A DNA stretch of 64,000 bases from Orobanche coerulescens (lineage: Eukaryota; Streptophyta; Magnoliopsida; Lamiales; Orobanchaceae): contig CM065801.1 of the NCBI GenBank assembly GCA_033398695.1, positions 53,330,358 to 53,394,357 of the forward strand, in the 5' to 3' direction. A program made the position numbers and the translations under genes. The notes beneath the pieces are model-generated. The model saw only the letters and a program-made list of their open reading frames with translations, ran no database searches and was not told where the DNA came from. Within the stretch, counting starts at the first letter, position 1; each line of letters opens with the position of its first letter. Below are positions 22,166 to 33,985 of the stretch, piece after piece.

Positions 22166-24630
22166 CTTCTCAAAATGGATGGAATTGAAATCCATTCCAT
22201 CTGAAAATTTATAAACGACAAATATACCCTCATTAAATATAATGATCGGAAGAAGAAAAAACGGTGGTGTGATTGTTGCCGGAAAAAATAATTTTATTAT
22301 GATTTATTTGTAAAAATATTACATATTAATATTAAAAATATATTGAGAAATATTAATATTAAAAATATTAAATATTAATATTAATATTAATATTAATATT
22401 AAAAATAATGTTTTCCAACCTAACACTCAATTTCGGTTCCAAAAAAAAATCATAAACAACCTCCTTTCTCATCTCCACGACGCATACAACCCCCTCCATC
22501 TGCAATTAGGGTTCACAACGCAGCTTCCTCCACCTCTTTTCCACGATGCATCCGGAGCCCCAATCGAAGGTTAGCGTTATCTCTCCCACCTAATTGTTGT
22601 CTCTCTCGCTTAATTGTTATCTCCTTCTGCTCGTATTTTTCCGTGTGTGTGTATCTTTGATGTCGGAGCTTCGTTGTTATCTCATTATTTGTGGGTGTCT
22701 GGAAAGAAAGTGAGGCGGACAGTATGAGGTATGGGATTGTTTTATTTTCCAAAGGGTGGTTTTCACTGGAGCATCTTGTAGCATATATATATATATATAT
22801 AATGCTGTGGGTTTGTATCTTCCTTTAAGGTGAGCGTATTTCTTTTCGATTTTTTTTGGCTGAGTTGTTTTTTGTTTTCCTATCGGTGTCGTTCTAGGGT
22901 TTGGTTTTGTTGTTTACGGGCGTCTCGATTCCGTTTCTTTTTGGGTTTTCTGGGGTCATTATTTAGTAGGTATTTTTTTAGGGTTCCTGATTTTTACCTA
23001 TTGTTGTCCTTTTTTTGGGCGTTTTTTTAATTGGGTATGTTTTTCTTTTTATGCAGGCCTTTGGATCGAAATTTCTCGTGGTTTCTTTTGATTTTGGGAG
23101 CGAGGTTTGGGGTTTGTTTTTTGGAGGAGACCGTGCGGTCAGGTTTGTGGGTCTTTCTTTTTTTTATTAGCTTTTTTGCAAGTTGTGTTCGATCTATTGG
23201 GTGGGTGATGTTTGTTTTGTATTTTCTGTGATTTTTAGTGTATTTGTGTGCTATTTTTTAATAGACTGTTGGGTAGGTTTTTTTGGGATTATGGAGATTA
23301 TAATGTTGTTTGGGAAATTCTGTTCTTTGGCTGTTTCGGTAAACGGCATCTTTTCCTATATTTTGGGCTCTGGGTGAGCTCGCCTTCTTTTTCGGGTTTT
23401 AATGAGTGTGGGTTTTTTTGAGTGGGTGTGCCGCCGTTTGTGAATATTATGCTTCGTTTCTTTTGGGGGTTACGGTGTGATTTTCAGAGAGCGTAAAGGG
23501 TGGTAATTCTCTGTTATGTCCTTTGCATGGTGTTTTTGGATTATTGGTTGAGAGCTGTTTGCGTTGGTTATTTAGTTCGCCTCAGTATGTTTTAGGCGTG
23601 GTTTGTTTGTTTTGGTGGTGTTTTATCTCATATTTCTTTACAGAGGTATGTTCTTCAAAATAGGTTCTGTTGGTAAGTGTACATGTTTACACGGTGTCTG
23701 GATGTAGTTTTAGGATACAGATTATTGGGTTCAGGTTTCCTCTGTCTTCATTGCTGGGAAGGCCTGTTTTTGTTACGCTATTGAGTTTAATTGGATTTTT
23801 TTCGCTGTTAATATAGGTTGGCGTATTCATTAGCCACTGATAAACAAACTAAAGAAGACGAAATGATCGGAAAAAATGACGTGCACACATAAATGAAAAA
23901 CAATTAACTATACTTTGAAAGGACAGGGATTTGAGTAATGGAAAATTACATGTGCACAGAGATAATAAAAATAAATTATACTTTCAAAGGCTTATTATTA
24001 ACCTTGTTAATCCCTAGAAAAATTCCCTTTTCTTTTTTACAGGTATGAAATTATTTTATTTATGTGTTTACGTGGTTTCGATCGGTTTTCTGGTCTCTGT
24101 GTTTTACGATGTTAGAAATGTGCAATTTCATACGTATGAGTTTGAGTATGTGTGTTTTCATGTGTTTAGAGGTTTGCGTTACTTTAAAAGTGTTAGGGCC
24201 GTCCAGTTGAAAACGTATTTTGCCTTTTTTTTCCCGAAGCGTTTTCTGGCTTCTCTGTATTTTTTTCGCTATCATCTCGGTAAAATTTGTTTTTTTCCTA
24301 TTCTACTTATTAGATTTTAGGCGTCTTTGTTTTGGTTTTATATCTTCTTTGACAGTGAGCTTATTTCTTTTCTATTCCTCTCGCCGATTTGTTTTTCAGT
24401 TTCCTATCGTTGTTGCTGTAGTTTTTTGCTGTTTTTTTTACAGCTGTGTGGATCCCGTGTCTTTTTGTTTTCTTGCCTGTTATTTGCGAGTATCGACTTA
24501 GGTTTGTTTTGTTTTTGTGTCGTTTTTTTACTTGTTTTTTATTTGGGTGCGTTGGTTTTTCCTGTTGCTGTCTCCTGTTTTTTGGGGCGCTTCTTTTGAT
24601 TAGGTGTGTTTTTCTTTTTTACAGGCATCT
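22166..24630 (+). other. CACTA-internal T-rich region with a possible gene 5' end
   Basis: After the MITE-like remnant and an (ATT)n stretch (about 22366-22405), a CT-rich leader (22450-22545) precedes an ATG at 22546. Eight codons later comes GTTAGC at 22570, a possible 5' splice site. The rest is T-rich and intron-like, with several TTTTACAG-type acceptor strings but no exon I can recognise. Parts (about 22850-23650) resemble the left half of the LTR that begins at 24631. The many short open frames here are a product of T-richness. Confidence 0.4.
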
Positions 24631-27113
24631 GGATTGCATTTGGTTTTGGGCTTTTGGGGCTGCTGTTTGCGAACACTGGGCTTCGTTTCCTTGGAGGATA
24701 TCGTGCGGTTTTGAGGACGTGGATATTTTTTGTTGGAGGTATATGGTGCTCTCTTTTTTAGTGTTTAATTTAGTGATATAGGTTTTCTTCAGTGTTGTTT
24801 GATTGTTTTCGGTCTGCTTTTTTCCCATAGATTGTTGAGGTTGATTATTGAAAAGAGGTTGCCGGTTTTAAAATAGGTTTTCGTGGGAATTTGGCAGAGG
24901 TTGCTATTAGTTGTTTGGTTGAAATCTTGTTTCTTTGCTGTTTTGGTAAATCGGTTTCTTTGCTGTATTCTTCGCCGACTTCTGTTTCTTATCTTTTTCG
25001 CTCCGATTAGGAGTGTCATTAATTTTTGGTTTTGATTGCTATTTTCTCTCGGCCTTTGTTTTTTGGTCAGTACTTATTTTTGCTCTTATTTTACTGGTTT
25101 TTGATTTCAGTGGGTTTGTTTTTTTTGGGCAGCTATTCGGCTCGCGTTTATTTTTGGGTTTATTCGCCGCTGTTAGTGAACATTGTATGTGGTTTGTTTT
25201 GGATGATGCGTTGTGCTTTTCAGCAACCGGACCTTACTTGTTAAAGGCTGGTGGTTCTTTATTGTTTTCTTTTTTGCATAGTATTTTCGTGTCGTTGGTT
25301 CAGAGCTTTCTGTTTTGCATTTTTCTTGACTTTAGTTTCTTTGAGTGTGGTTTGTTTGTTTTGATGGTGTTTTATTCCATATTTCTTTATGAAGGTATCA
25401 TAGTTGTTAAATATCGCGATACGCGATACGTATCGGCGATACGATACGCGATACGTATAGTGTCGATATGTATCACATGGGAATATCGATTTCCTCCTCC
25501 GTATCGCGCGTATCGTACGTATCGCGTATCGTATCATAAATATTGCTGATACGGCCGATACGTAATATCTGTAATAAGGTATGGTAGTCTTCCTATTTTG
25601 GATACCAATCTTGCGTCTCTGTAATCATATTAATAAGCTCAGACTTCTTTTGGCAGAGGAACACTTCAAGAATAAGTTGGTGCTTCCTCTAGGCAAGTTG
25701 CAATATATTAGTTCAATTTTCTCGAAGTTGAAGTTTCGATTCCTCTGTGTTATGAATTGTAGTAGTTATTATAATAGCTTTGTGTTGAAGGAAAATCCCT
25801 CACAATATGCCGCAAGTGCACGGTGTCAACAAGTAATAAAGTGATAAGTAAAGTATCGTTCCCTCGAGGACTGATTTCACTAAGTACCAAAATTTAGTCA
25901 ACTCACAATTTTATTTGAAGAACAATTAAATAGAGTTTATATCTAAACTAATTGCAGAAAGTAAATAATAGTACTAATAATAATAAAAATAATACTAATA
26001 AGGGGTAGGATATTGATTTTCACCTCAAACAATCGGGAATGATATTTATTCGATTCAATTCACTGTTATTTAATTGATTGTAAGCCAGGAATTCCTAAAT
26101 TATTCTAAAGCCTTTCCAAAGGTCGATAGATAATACTACGAATTACTAACTCGATATATCCCTATTCGAATCGGATAATTAATAGCTAAAGCAGTTCAAG
26201 AATTCCCCTGATAACGAGCTTACAATTCGCATGAGTATATCCCTATCTCACGAACATGATGATTCGTCTAAGAAGAACTATGCCTAAATTTCATCTCCGA
26301 ATCCATAAAGACATTCAAAACAAATTAAGCATTGGTAGACAATTAAAAAGCATTAAGAACAGTAAGAAGAATCCAATTCAATAGAATAACGAGTAAATCG
26401 AAATAATAATAAATAATCAAACCGTCATGAAATTGGCTACAATCAAAATCCTACGCGAATAGATCAAAAAAAACTAAGATGCAGAAAAACTGTAGGGATC
26501 AGTGGTCTTGTCGTCGCCCCACAAATCTCCTCCTTGTGTTCCCCTTGATTACTTCACGCCGACCACCTCCCCATACTCCTCCTTTTTGTGCCTTTTTATA
26601 TCATTCTTTTCTCCCCCCATTAGGTTTTTCTTCTCCAGGAAAATAAAATCCTCCTCACGTAAAGCTCCTCTCGGCACAACACCCCAAGGCAATGGTCAGC
26701 GGCCCAAAAGCTGAAGGAAAATCAGCACACCAAAAGCCCACCAAAAGAAAATACCCTGCGGCCCAAATTTCATCTCCTCATTTCATCTCCCGCGGCCCAA
26801 AGCAAATTCAGCATACTTACTGGCAGTGGCGTCTTTTTTTGCGCTTTCTGTGCCACTTTCGGCTGGTGTGTCTTGCGGCACATGATCTGATGTCTTGTCA
26901 TTCGTTGGTTGTCTTCGTGTCTGCGGTTCGGCAGTGTGTCTGCATGTTCATGACAATCGCTATTTTTTACTTTATTTTTCATCGTTTTGGCTTCCGGACT
27001 CCGATTTCCTGCAAAACATATAAAAATAATGCATTAAAAGCTCATTTATGCTGATTTAGGCTCAAGATGGATATATATTAATGATATAAAAGCGCATAAA
27101 AATACGCCTAACA
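24631..27113 (-). repeat. LTR-RT4 3' LTR (left copy)
   Basis: It matches 29513-31977 almost base for base, with small indels. It contains a TCG-rich palindrome island at 25411-25567 and the segment with CGCAAGTGCACGGTGTCAAC and 'gttccctcgagga' seen in many plant LTRs. The left border is where the two copies stop matching. Confidence 0.85.
25411..25567. repeat. GATACG palindrome island in LTR-RT4 LTR
   Basis: A dense run of overlapping 'tatcgcgata', 'gatacgcgatacg' and 'cgtatcgtacg' strings in otherwise T-rich DNA. The other LTR has the same island at 30285-30418 with about 24 bp fewer. It may be an old insertion or a regulatory cluster. Confidence 0.6.
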
Positions 27114-27126
27114 AATACCCCCAAAC
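27114..27126 (-). other. LTR-RT4 polypurine tract
   Basis: On the minus strand GTTTGGGGGTATT directly precedes the LTR start TGTTAGGCG. Confidence 0.75.
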
Positions 27127-27539
27127 TTGAGCCTTTGCTTGTCCTCAAGCAAAAAATTATAATTTTAAACAAAATGTATCGTGAATAATCATGCAAATTC
27201 ATAGTGCTAAACTTAATCAATACTATCCTGAAAATCTCAAAGAATAATACAAGTATCGTAATAGTGAGTCACGTCCCGGACACTGATTCCACAAAGTAAC
27301 CAATTTCAGTCCTAATCAATCGTTCAAGAAGAAAATCAAGCTCAAAGATTAACAAGCGTGAATTTAACCCACCGTCAATATGAAGGGTTAGATTAAACAA
27401 GCCAATTCGCCCCGTCCCACAGTCTAGTGGAAAAATTCAAGAGTTTCATTATCAAAATTACACCTAGGACAGCATTCCCTTATGTATGATCAATAATATG
27501 ATTCGAGTTAACCACTAGGTTTCGGTTCTCGGGATATTT

Positions 27540-27870
27540 CATCGGGATGATCCTAGGGTGGATTTCCATTCTCATGTATCGGGGAATCGTTTGACGTAAA
27601 AGACACTCATGGGGCACATGGATGCTTCTAGTTACTAAGCCCCCCTCTACAGCGGAGAAAAAACTCGAATAGCAAGTCTCGCATGTCAAGGTTGCTGTTT
27701 TACGCGAGAGTAAACAATGGGTCACGTGAATACCCCCGGTTACTAGGCTTCCCATCATCGGTAATGCGATATTTCTAAATTATTAATCTATTCAGGGTCG
27801 TCGTTTTACGCGAGAGTAAACAACGGGTCACGTGAATACCCCCGGTTACTAAACTTCCCATCATAGAACA
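27540..27870. repeat. Three-copy tandem repeat in LTR-RT4 internal region
   Basis: TTTTACGCGAGAGTAAACAA, then GGGTCACGTGAATACCCCC and 'ggttactaa' recur at about 27698 and 27802. A more diverged unit starts near 27588. The period is 104-110 bp, and the segment is non-coding. Confidence 0.75.
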
Positions 27871-28666
27871 AATAGTATCTCGACTTTTTCTTGGGAAAAA
27901 CTGTCCGACTCTAAACTCAATTTAAGTGCCCACGAGACTTATGTTATTGGACGATTAGCTACGCGAAAAGTTTAACCAAACGTATAAACGGTGATTTGAA
28001 AACACGTATGTCTCCTTTCTTATCTGCTAAAATTTCTACAAAAACGATAAAATTTCGGACCTAATTGAATACTCAACAGAAACAGATATCGCTGATTGCA
28101 ACTCGACTAAAACTCAACCGTTTCTTCCAAGAGAAATCAGTATCGTAACATCAGTTTTACACACGGGAGCACGAAAAATTCATGAAAAATTCAAGCTTGC
28201 AAAAACCATCAACAGCATGCAAAATAAAGTCCACTACACATAACATTATCAATAATAAAACTCATGTGAAAATAAAAGAGATAAGGAAAAGTGAAACTTA
28301 TTCCAAATGTCTTCTTGAACACCCGCACATGTCTGAGTGGAAATGTCGGTCAATCCATACTTCAAATAACGCCCAACATCACGAGGGACCCCCAAACTTA
28401 GTCTCTAGTCATGAGATAACAATAGACATTAAATCAAGAAAGACTAGAATATGAAGAATAATAACTCATAGGGGTTATAAAGAAATATCAGAGAAATAAG
28501 GGCCAACAAGAATACACGAATCCAAACGAAATACAAAACAAAGAAAAGAAAAATTATTAACGAAAAATCAAATAAAAACAACTAACTAGAAAGCAAGTAA
28601 AAATGATGGGTTGCCTCCCATTCAGCGCTCTATTTTACGTCTTGAGCACGACGTGGCGAAAAAAAT

Positions 28667-29344
28667 TTAACGTGGCTTCTTTCTAGGGAGATTGCCAAAT
28701 GCCCCCTTCTTGCAATCTATAAGCCTCTTATTCCATAGGGGAGGCTTTGGCTCATGCCCGGTTGCCAAAAATAATGAATAAGAATAATTATGCGGACAAC
28801 CAAAAAATGATGGAAGAATATAATAATGATAAGGCATGAAAAAATAAGCAGAGTTCGAATGGGCAAATAATACAGAATTATCATGCATAACCTCATTAGA
28901 ACTCGAAGAATCAGCCTCAACAAAATCATGAGTAATGGGGTCAATCTCTCCCATTATGGATTTAGGAAAAATTATGCGTGGCACCGTTAATAAAATTTTT
29001 GGCACAAAAGTGTTCACCTTATTAGTCGAAGTTTGATGACAATTTAATGGAATTACTTTGGAAACATCATCAATGGTAACTTCTTCTACAGGCTCATCAC
29101 ACTTTATGAAATTATTAGGTGCTGAGGGATCGACCCTAAAACTCAACATGTTATTCTTCTCAACCTCCCCCTCAACTTCACTACTAAATATATGAGCTGG
29201 AAAATAACCGTAGTGAACCTCAAGACCACGACGTGCACATTCTAGCTCAAAAAGGGTACTATCAGGATTTTTAAGAACGTCTACACATTGTTCAAGCATG
29301 GTCTTTTGTTTTGGGGGAGGGGGCTGACTGACCCTATTTGGCAA
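28667..29344 (-). CDS. 225-aa ORF of unknown function in LTR-RT4 (gag position)
   Basis: The open frame starts 147 bp downstream of the tRNA-Asp primer site on the same strand, where gag normally lies. The protein begins MPNRVSQPPPPKQ, then has an acidic middle (EVEGEVE, EPVEEVTIDDV) and an aromatic Tyr/Phe/His-rich stretch (residues about 165-195). It ends in a basic tail (NLPRKKPR). No zinc knuckle, Gag core, signal peptide or catalytic motif is visible. It could be a conserved ORF carried by non-autonomous elements, a captured gene piece, or a chance survival. I do not recognise it. Confidence 0.5.
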   Translation of the reverse strand: MPNRVSQPPPPKQKTMLEQCVDVLKNPDSTLFELECARRGLEVHYGYFPAHIFSSEVEGEVEKNNMLSFRVDPSAPNNFIKCDEPVEEVTIDDVSKVIPLNCHQTSTNKVNTFVPKILLTVPRIIFPKSIMGEIDPITHDFVEADSSSSNEVMHDNSVLFAHSNSAYFFMPYHYYILPSFFGCPHNYSYSLFLATGHEPKPPLWNKRLIDCKKGAFGNLPRKKPR

Positions 29345-29490
29345 ATTATTAAGAACATCGGAATTTATGAAATGTCAAGGGCCACGATACTCAAAGGAAA
29401 ACATAAAAAAAAAATAAAAATATAAAAACTAAAGAAGAAACTTCAAATTAAAATTAGAGTCGCTTGGTATTGATATTAGCGAAAAATCAG

Positions 29491-29508
29491 TCCCCGGCAA
29501 CGGTGCCA
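29491..29508 (-). other. LTR-RT4 primer binding site (tRNA-Asp type)
   Basis: The plus strand reads TCCCCGGCAACGGTGCCA. Its reverse complement TGGCACCGTTGCCGGGGA matches the 3' end of plant tRNA-Asp except one base. Asp tRNA priming is known for Athila-like and some related plant Ty3 elements. Confidence 0.85.
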
Positions 29509-29512
29509 AAAC

Positions 29513-31977
29513 GGATTGCATTTGGTTTTGGGATTTTGGGGCTGCTGTTTGCGAACACTGGGCTTCGTTTCCTTGGAGGATATCGTGCGGTTTTGAGGAC
29601 GTGGATATTTTTTGTTGGAGGTATATGGTTCTCTCTTTTTTAGTGTTTAATTTAGTGATATAGGTTTTCTTCAGTGTTGTTTGATTGTTTTCGGTCTGAT
29701 TTTTTCCCATAGATTTGTTGAGGTTGATTATGCTGCCGGTTTTAAAATAGGTTTTCGTGGGAATTTGGCAGAGGTTGCTATTAGTTGTTTGGTTGAAATC
29801 TTGTTTCTTTGTTGTTTTGGTAAATCGGTTTCTTTGCTGTATTCTTCGCCGACTTCTGTTTCTTATCTTTTTCGCTCCGATTAGGAGTGTCACTAATTTT
29901 TGGTTTTGATTGCTCTTTTCTCTCGGCCTTTGTTTTTTGGTCAGTACTTATTTTTGCTCTTATTTTTCTGGTTTTTGATTTCAGTGGGTTTGTTTTTTTT
30001 GGGCAGCTATTCGGCTCGCGTTTATTTTTGGGTTTATTCGCCGCTGTTAGTGAACATTGTATGTGGTTTGTTTTGGATGATGAGTTGTGCTTTTCAGCAA
30101 CCGGACCTTACTTGTTAAAGGCTGGTGGTTCTTTATTGTTTTCTTTTTTGCATAGTATTTTCGTGTCGTTGGTTCAGAGCTTTCTGTTTTGCATTTTTCT
30201 TGACTTTAGTTTCTTTGAGTGTGGTTTGTTTGTTTTGATTGTGTTTTATTCCATATTTCTTTATGAAGGTATCATAGTTGTTAAATATCGCGATACGCGA
30301 TACGTATAGTGTCGATACGTATCGCATGGGAATATCGATTTCCTCCTCCGTATCGCGCGTATCGTATGTATCGCGTATCGTATCATAAATATCGCCGATA
30401 CGGCCGATACGTAATATCTGTAATAAGGTATGGTAGTCTTCCTATTTTGGATACCAATCTTGCGTCTCTGTAATCATATTAATAAGCTCAGACTTCTTTT
30501 GGCAGAGGAACACTTCAAGAATAAGTTGGTGCTTCCTCTAGGCAAGTTGCAATATATTAGAAGTTCAATTTTCTCGAAGTTGAAGTTTCGATTCCTCTGT
30601 GTTATGAATTGTAGTAGTTATTATAATAGCTTTGTATTGAAGGAAAATCCCTCACAATATGCCGCAAGTGCACGGTGTCAACAAGTAATAAAGTGATAAG
30701 TAAAGTATCGTTCCCTCGAGGACTAATTTCACTAAGTACCAAAATTTAGTCAACTCACAATTTTATTTGAAGAACAATTAAATAGAGTTTATATCTAAAC
30801 TAATTGCAGAAAGTAAATAATAGTACTAATAATAATAAAAATAATACAAATAAGGGGTAGGATATTGATTTTCACCTCAAACAATCGGGAATGATATTTA
30901 TTCGATTCAATTCACTGTTATTCAATTGATTGTAAGCCAGGAATTCCTAAATTATTCTAAAGCCTTTCCCAAGGTCGATTGAAAATACTACGAATTACTA
31001 ACTCGATATATCCCTATTCGAATCAGATAATTAATAGCTAAAACAGTTCAAGAATTCCCACAATAACAGGCTTCACAATTCGCATGAGTATATCCATATC
31101 TCACGAAAATTATGATTCGTCTAACAAGAACTATGCCTAAATTTCATCTCCCGAATCCATAAAGACATTCAAAACAAATTAACTGTTGGCTAGACAATTA
31201 AAAAGCATTAAGAACAGTAAGAAGAATCCAATTCAATAGAATAACGAGTAAATCGAAATAATAATAAATAATCAAACCGTCATGAAATTGGCTACAATCA
31301 AAATCCTACGCGAATAGATAAAAAAAAAACTAAGATGCAGAAAAACCGTAGGGATCCGTGGTCTTGTCGTCGCCCCACAAATCTCCTCCTTGTGTTCCCC
31401 TTGATTACTTCACGCCGACCACCTCCCCCATACTCCTCCTTTTTGTGCCTTTTTATATCATTCTTTTCTCCCCCCCAGTAGGTTTTTCTTCTCCAGGAAA
31501 ATAAAATCCTCCTCACGTAAAGCTCCTCTCGGCACAACACCCCAAGGCAATGGTCAGCGGCCCAAAAGCTGATGTAAGGAAAATCAGCACACCAAAAGCC
31601 CACCAAAAGAAAATACCCTGCGGCCCAAATTTTATCTCCTCATTTCATCTCCCGCGGCCCAAAGCAAATTCAGCATACTTACTGGCAATGGCGTCTTTTT
31701 GCGCTTTTCTGCCATGCTCACTTGGTGTGTCTTGCGGCACACTGATCTGATGTCTGCATCATTATTGGTTGTCTTCGTGTGCCGCGGTTCACTTGGTGTG
31801 TGTCGCGGCTCATGACCAAAAACTGCTATTTTTGCCCGTTTTTCATTGTTTTGGCTTCCGGAGTCCGATTTCCTGCAAAACATATAAAAATATTGCATTA
31901 AAAGCTCATTTATGCTGATTTAGGCTCAAGATGGATATAAATTAATGATATAAAAGCGCATAAAAATACGCCTAACA
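29513..31977 (-). repeat. LTR-RT4 5' LTR (right copy)
   Basis: Same sequence as 24631-27113 with small indels, ending CGCCTAACA on the plus strand. The outer boundary is followed by CTTTG. Confidence 0.85.
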
Positions 31978-32137
31978 CTTTGTTAATGAATGTTTGCTAT
32001 TAGTAGCTGTGCTGCATCTAAGTTAACACCGCATGCTTGATAGTCATTGGAGGAATCAAGAAGCATTCTCTTTATAGTAAAATTATGTGAGCACTCAGTC
32101 CAGTTGCTGGAAAATCTCTCTTTTGTGCAGTTTCTCT

Positions 32138-33510
32138 TACTCCAACTGCAGATAGCCAAGAGTTATCGACGGACATCAATCATAAAGGAATGGAAAAAGA
32201 ATCAACTGAATTCTTTTACACGAAGTGGTATTTCTCTGCTAGAACACCTAGACTGAAATTTAGTTAGGTCTGCTTGCTCTTTTCAAATGCATCATATTTC
32301 CATATTTCTTTTATGTAAATTTTCATATTTTACCAGGAATTCTTTCTTTAAACTGATTGCTCCACTGGCTCACCCCATAGGAAACTTTAGTTAGATGCCA
32401 GAAGAGGTAAAACTATATGACCATTGCGTTCAGTGTACTAAATATCCTGGGATGTCGAGCATGACGAATATTACATTTTAAGTAAATTTAAATATTATTT
32501 GATGACATGTCTCCATTATGAGCATGCTACGGTGTGTTTAGTCTTGACACCTGCATCTTGAATTTATTAATAAACTGTTTTTTCGTCCTGTAGCATGACA
32601 TTTATTTGCTTATGGTCCTAGACACTCTACTTTTCTTGAACATTAGTTGACTTCTCAGATTGGGTTAACTATGCATGTGATTAATAAAAACTTGAGGGCT
32701 TAATGTATTGGAATAACTATCATCTTAATGAGTTAACTTGTTATTTCAATAGTAAATCAAATTTTTTATTAATAGGCTGACTGCATGGTTTTCGAAAGAG
32801 ACCTGAACTTGCCAGCTAATGAGTTGCCTGGATCTAAATGTTGGAAAAAAAACATATATACCTAACTTCAAAATACCTCTTTGTTCTTAAAATTGGATTT
32901 GCAGAGTGGGTACGATGATCTAACACTCTCCAAAGGCTCTTCAGAACAAGATGCTAATAGCTCGTTGACCAATGATCTTCTTAGAATGGATATTGGGAAC
33001 ATAACCAGCAAGCCTTCTGTAGAGGCTTTCAATGTAAGAGTAACCTAGACAAGTGTGTTAATGAAACTGCTGATCTAGAGTTGAATATTGATAGAAGGAT
33101 CTCACTTTAATTATTCAGGTCAACTCCATCCTAAATGCATATGTGTACCTGTATGAGAATGATGATCTCCAAGGTGATGGTGAGGTAAGCTTGGGAACAG
33201 ATACTCTGCCCATTGGCGCCTTTTCGGATTTCGAGAGTGAGGTAAGACATTTCGGTTTCTTATAGTAGCTACTATTCTTCATACAACACGTCATTTTTTC
33301 AATTTTTTTGTTGCGCTATAGACTATGTTTTTGCTCTTTGGCAGCTAAAGACCGATTACCCTGGTATAGGCAGCATTCCCTTTAGTCTAAATTTGAATTT
33401 GGTCCATAGCTAAATTGCTGAATTTTTAATTGATTTTTAATGTCAACAGCATGACGCGTATCAAAATTCCTGTCAAAGGTCATTCATGCAAACATCATCA
33501 GGTCAGTCTC
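32138..33510 (+). pseudogene. Host-gene-like exons captured inside the CACTA element
   Basis: Short open segments bounded by splice-like signals occur: about 32139-32260 (after TTTTGTGCAG), 32776-32840 (contains FERDLNLPANELPG), 32905-33033 (after TTTGCAG, ending AAT/GTAAGAG; contains LTLSKGSSEQDANSS and SVEAFN), 33120-33186 (after TTCAGG, then GTAAGC), a further stretch to 33240 and small pieces to 33510. The deduced protein is acidic, Ser/Asp-rich and non-repetitive, unlike a transposase. I cannot name it. LTR-RT2 inserted shortly downstream. Exon borders are by eye only. Confidence 0.45.
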
Positions 33511-33985
33511 TGATGGAAAGAGAGTTTTGACTCAGCCTCTGCCAAAGCATGTAGCCGCCTCAACAGGTCCCCTCCACCTCTGAAATTGGGAGTAGAGTTT
33601 TACACCACCAACAGTAAATTAAAAAAAATGAAGAAAAAAGCATATAATAGAATGGAGGCCAGCAATATATCTTAGCATTATTTGGACATATCCATTGACT
33701 TTCTAGTATCACTTACTTAAGACTACCACCAGTTAGAAGTCCCCTGGGTTCGAAAATATCACCTTTCAAGGTGACTTGGTATTCTGGTTTTTCTGTTGAA
33801 AGCTACCTATGAATATCAATTAATGAGATTATAGCTGACAAAAACAAATGGAAAGAAGAGAACGGTCAGTTAAAAGTTTAGTTCCACAAATGTCCAACCA
33901 TGAAGAGAACTCATACACGTAGAGAGTACACAATGCAATACAAGAATTCTTAAATTATTATGTTCATATTGCTTTGGCTACTAGA

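Larger units (their letters stand above)
24631..31977 (-). mobile_element. LTR-RT4: non-autonomous LTR retrotransposon primed by Asp tRNA
   Basis: Direct repeats of 2.47 kb (24631-27113 and 29513-31977) flank 2.4 kb. On the minus strand the element starts TGTTAGGCG. The PPT (GTTTGGGGGTATT) precedes the 24631-27113 copy, and TGGCACCGTTGCCGGGGA, close to the complement of plant tRNA-Asp, follows the other copy. That fixes orientation. There is no pol, only one 225-codon frame in gag position. I found no target duplication (CATCT left, CTTTG right), so a boundary may be rearranged. The size and lack of pol fit a LARD-like element. Confidence 0.85.

Noticed and set aside
22830..25549. Many hydrophobic ORFs that look like membrane proteins
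   Set aside because: They follow from T-rich sequence (Phe, Leu, Val codons), occur in several frames at once and partly lie inside an LTR.
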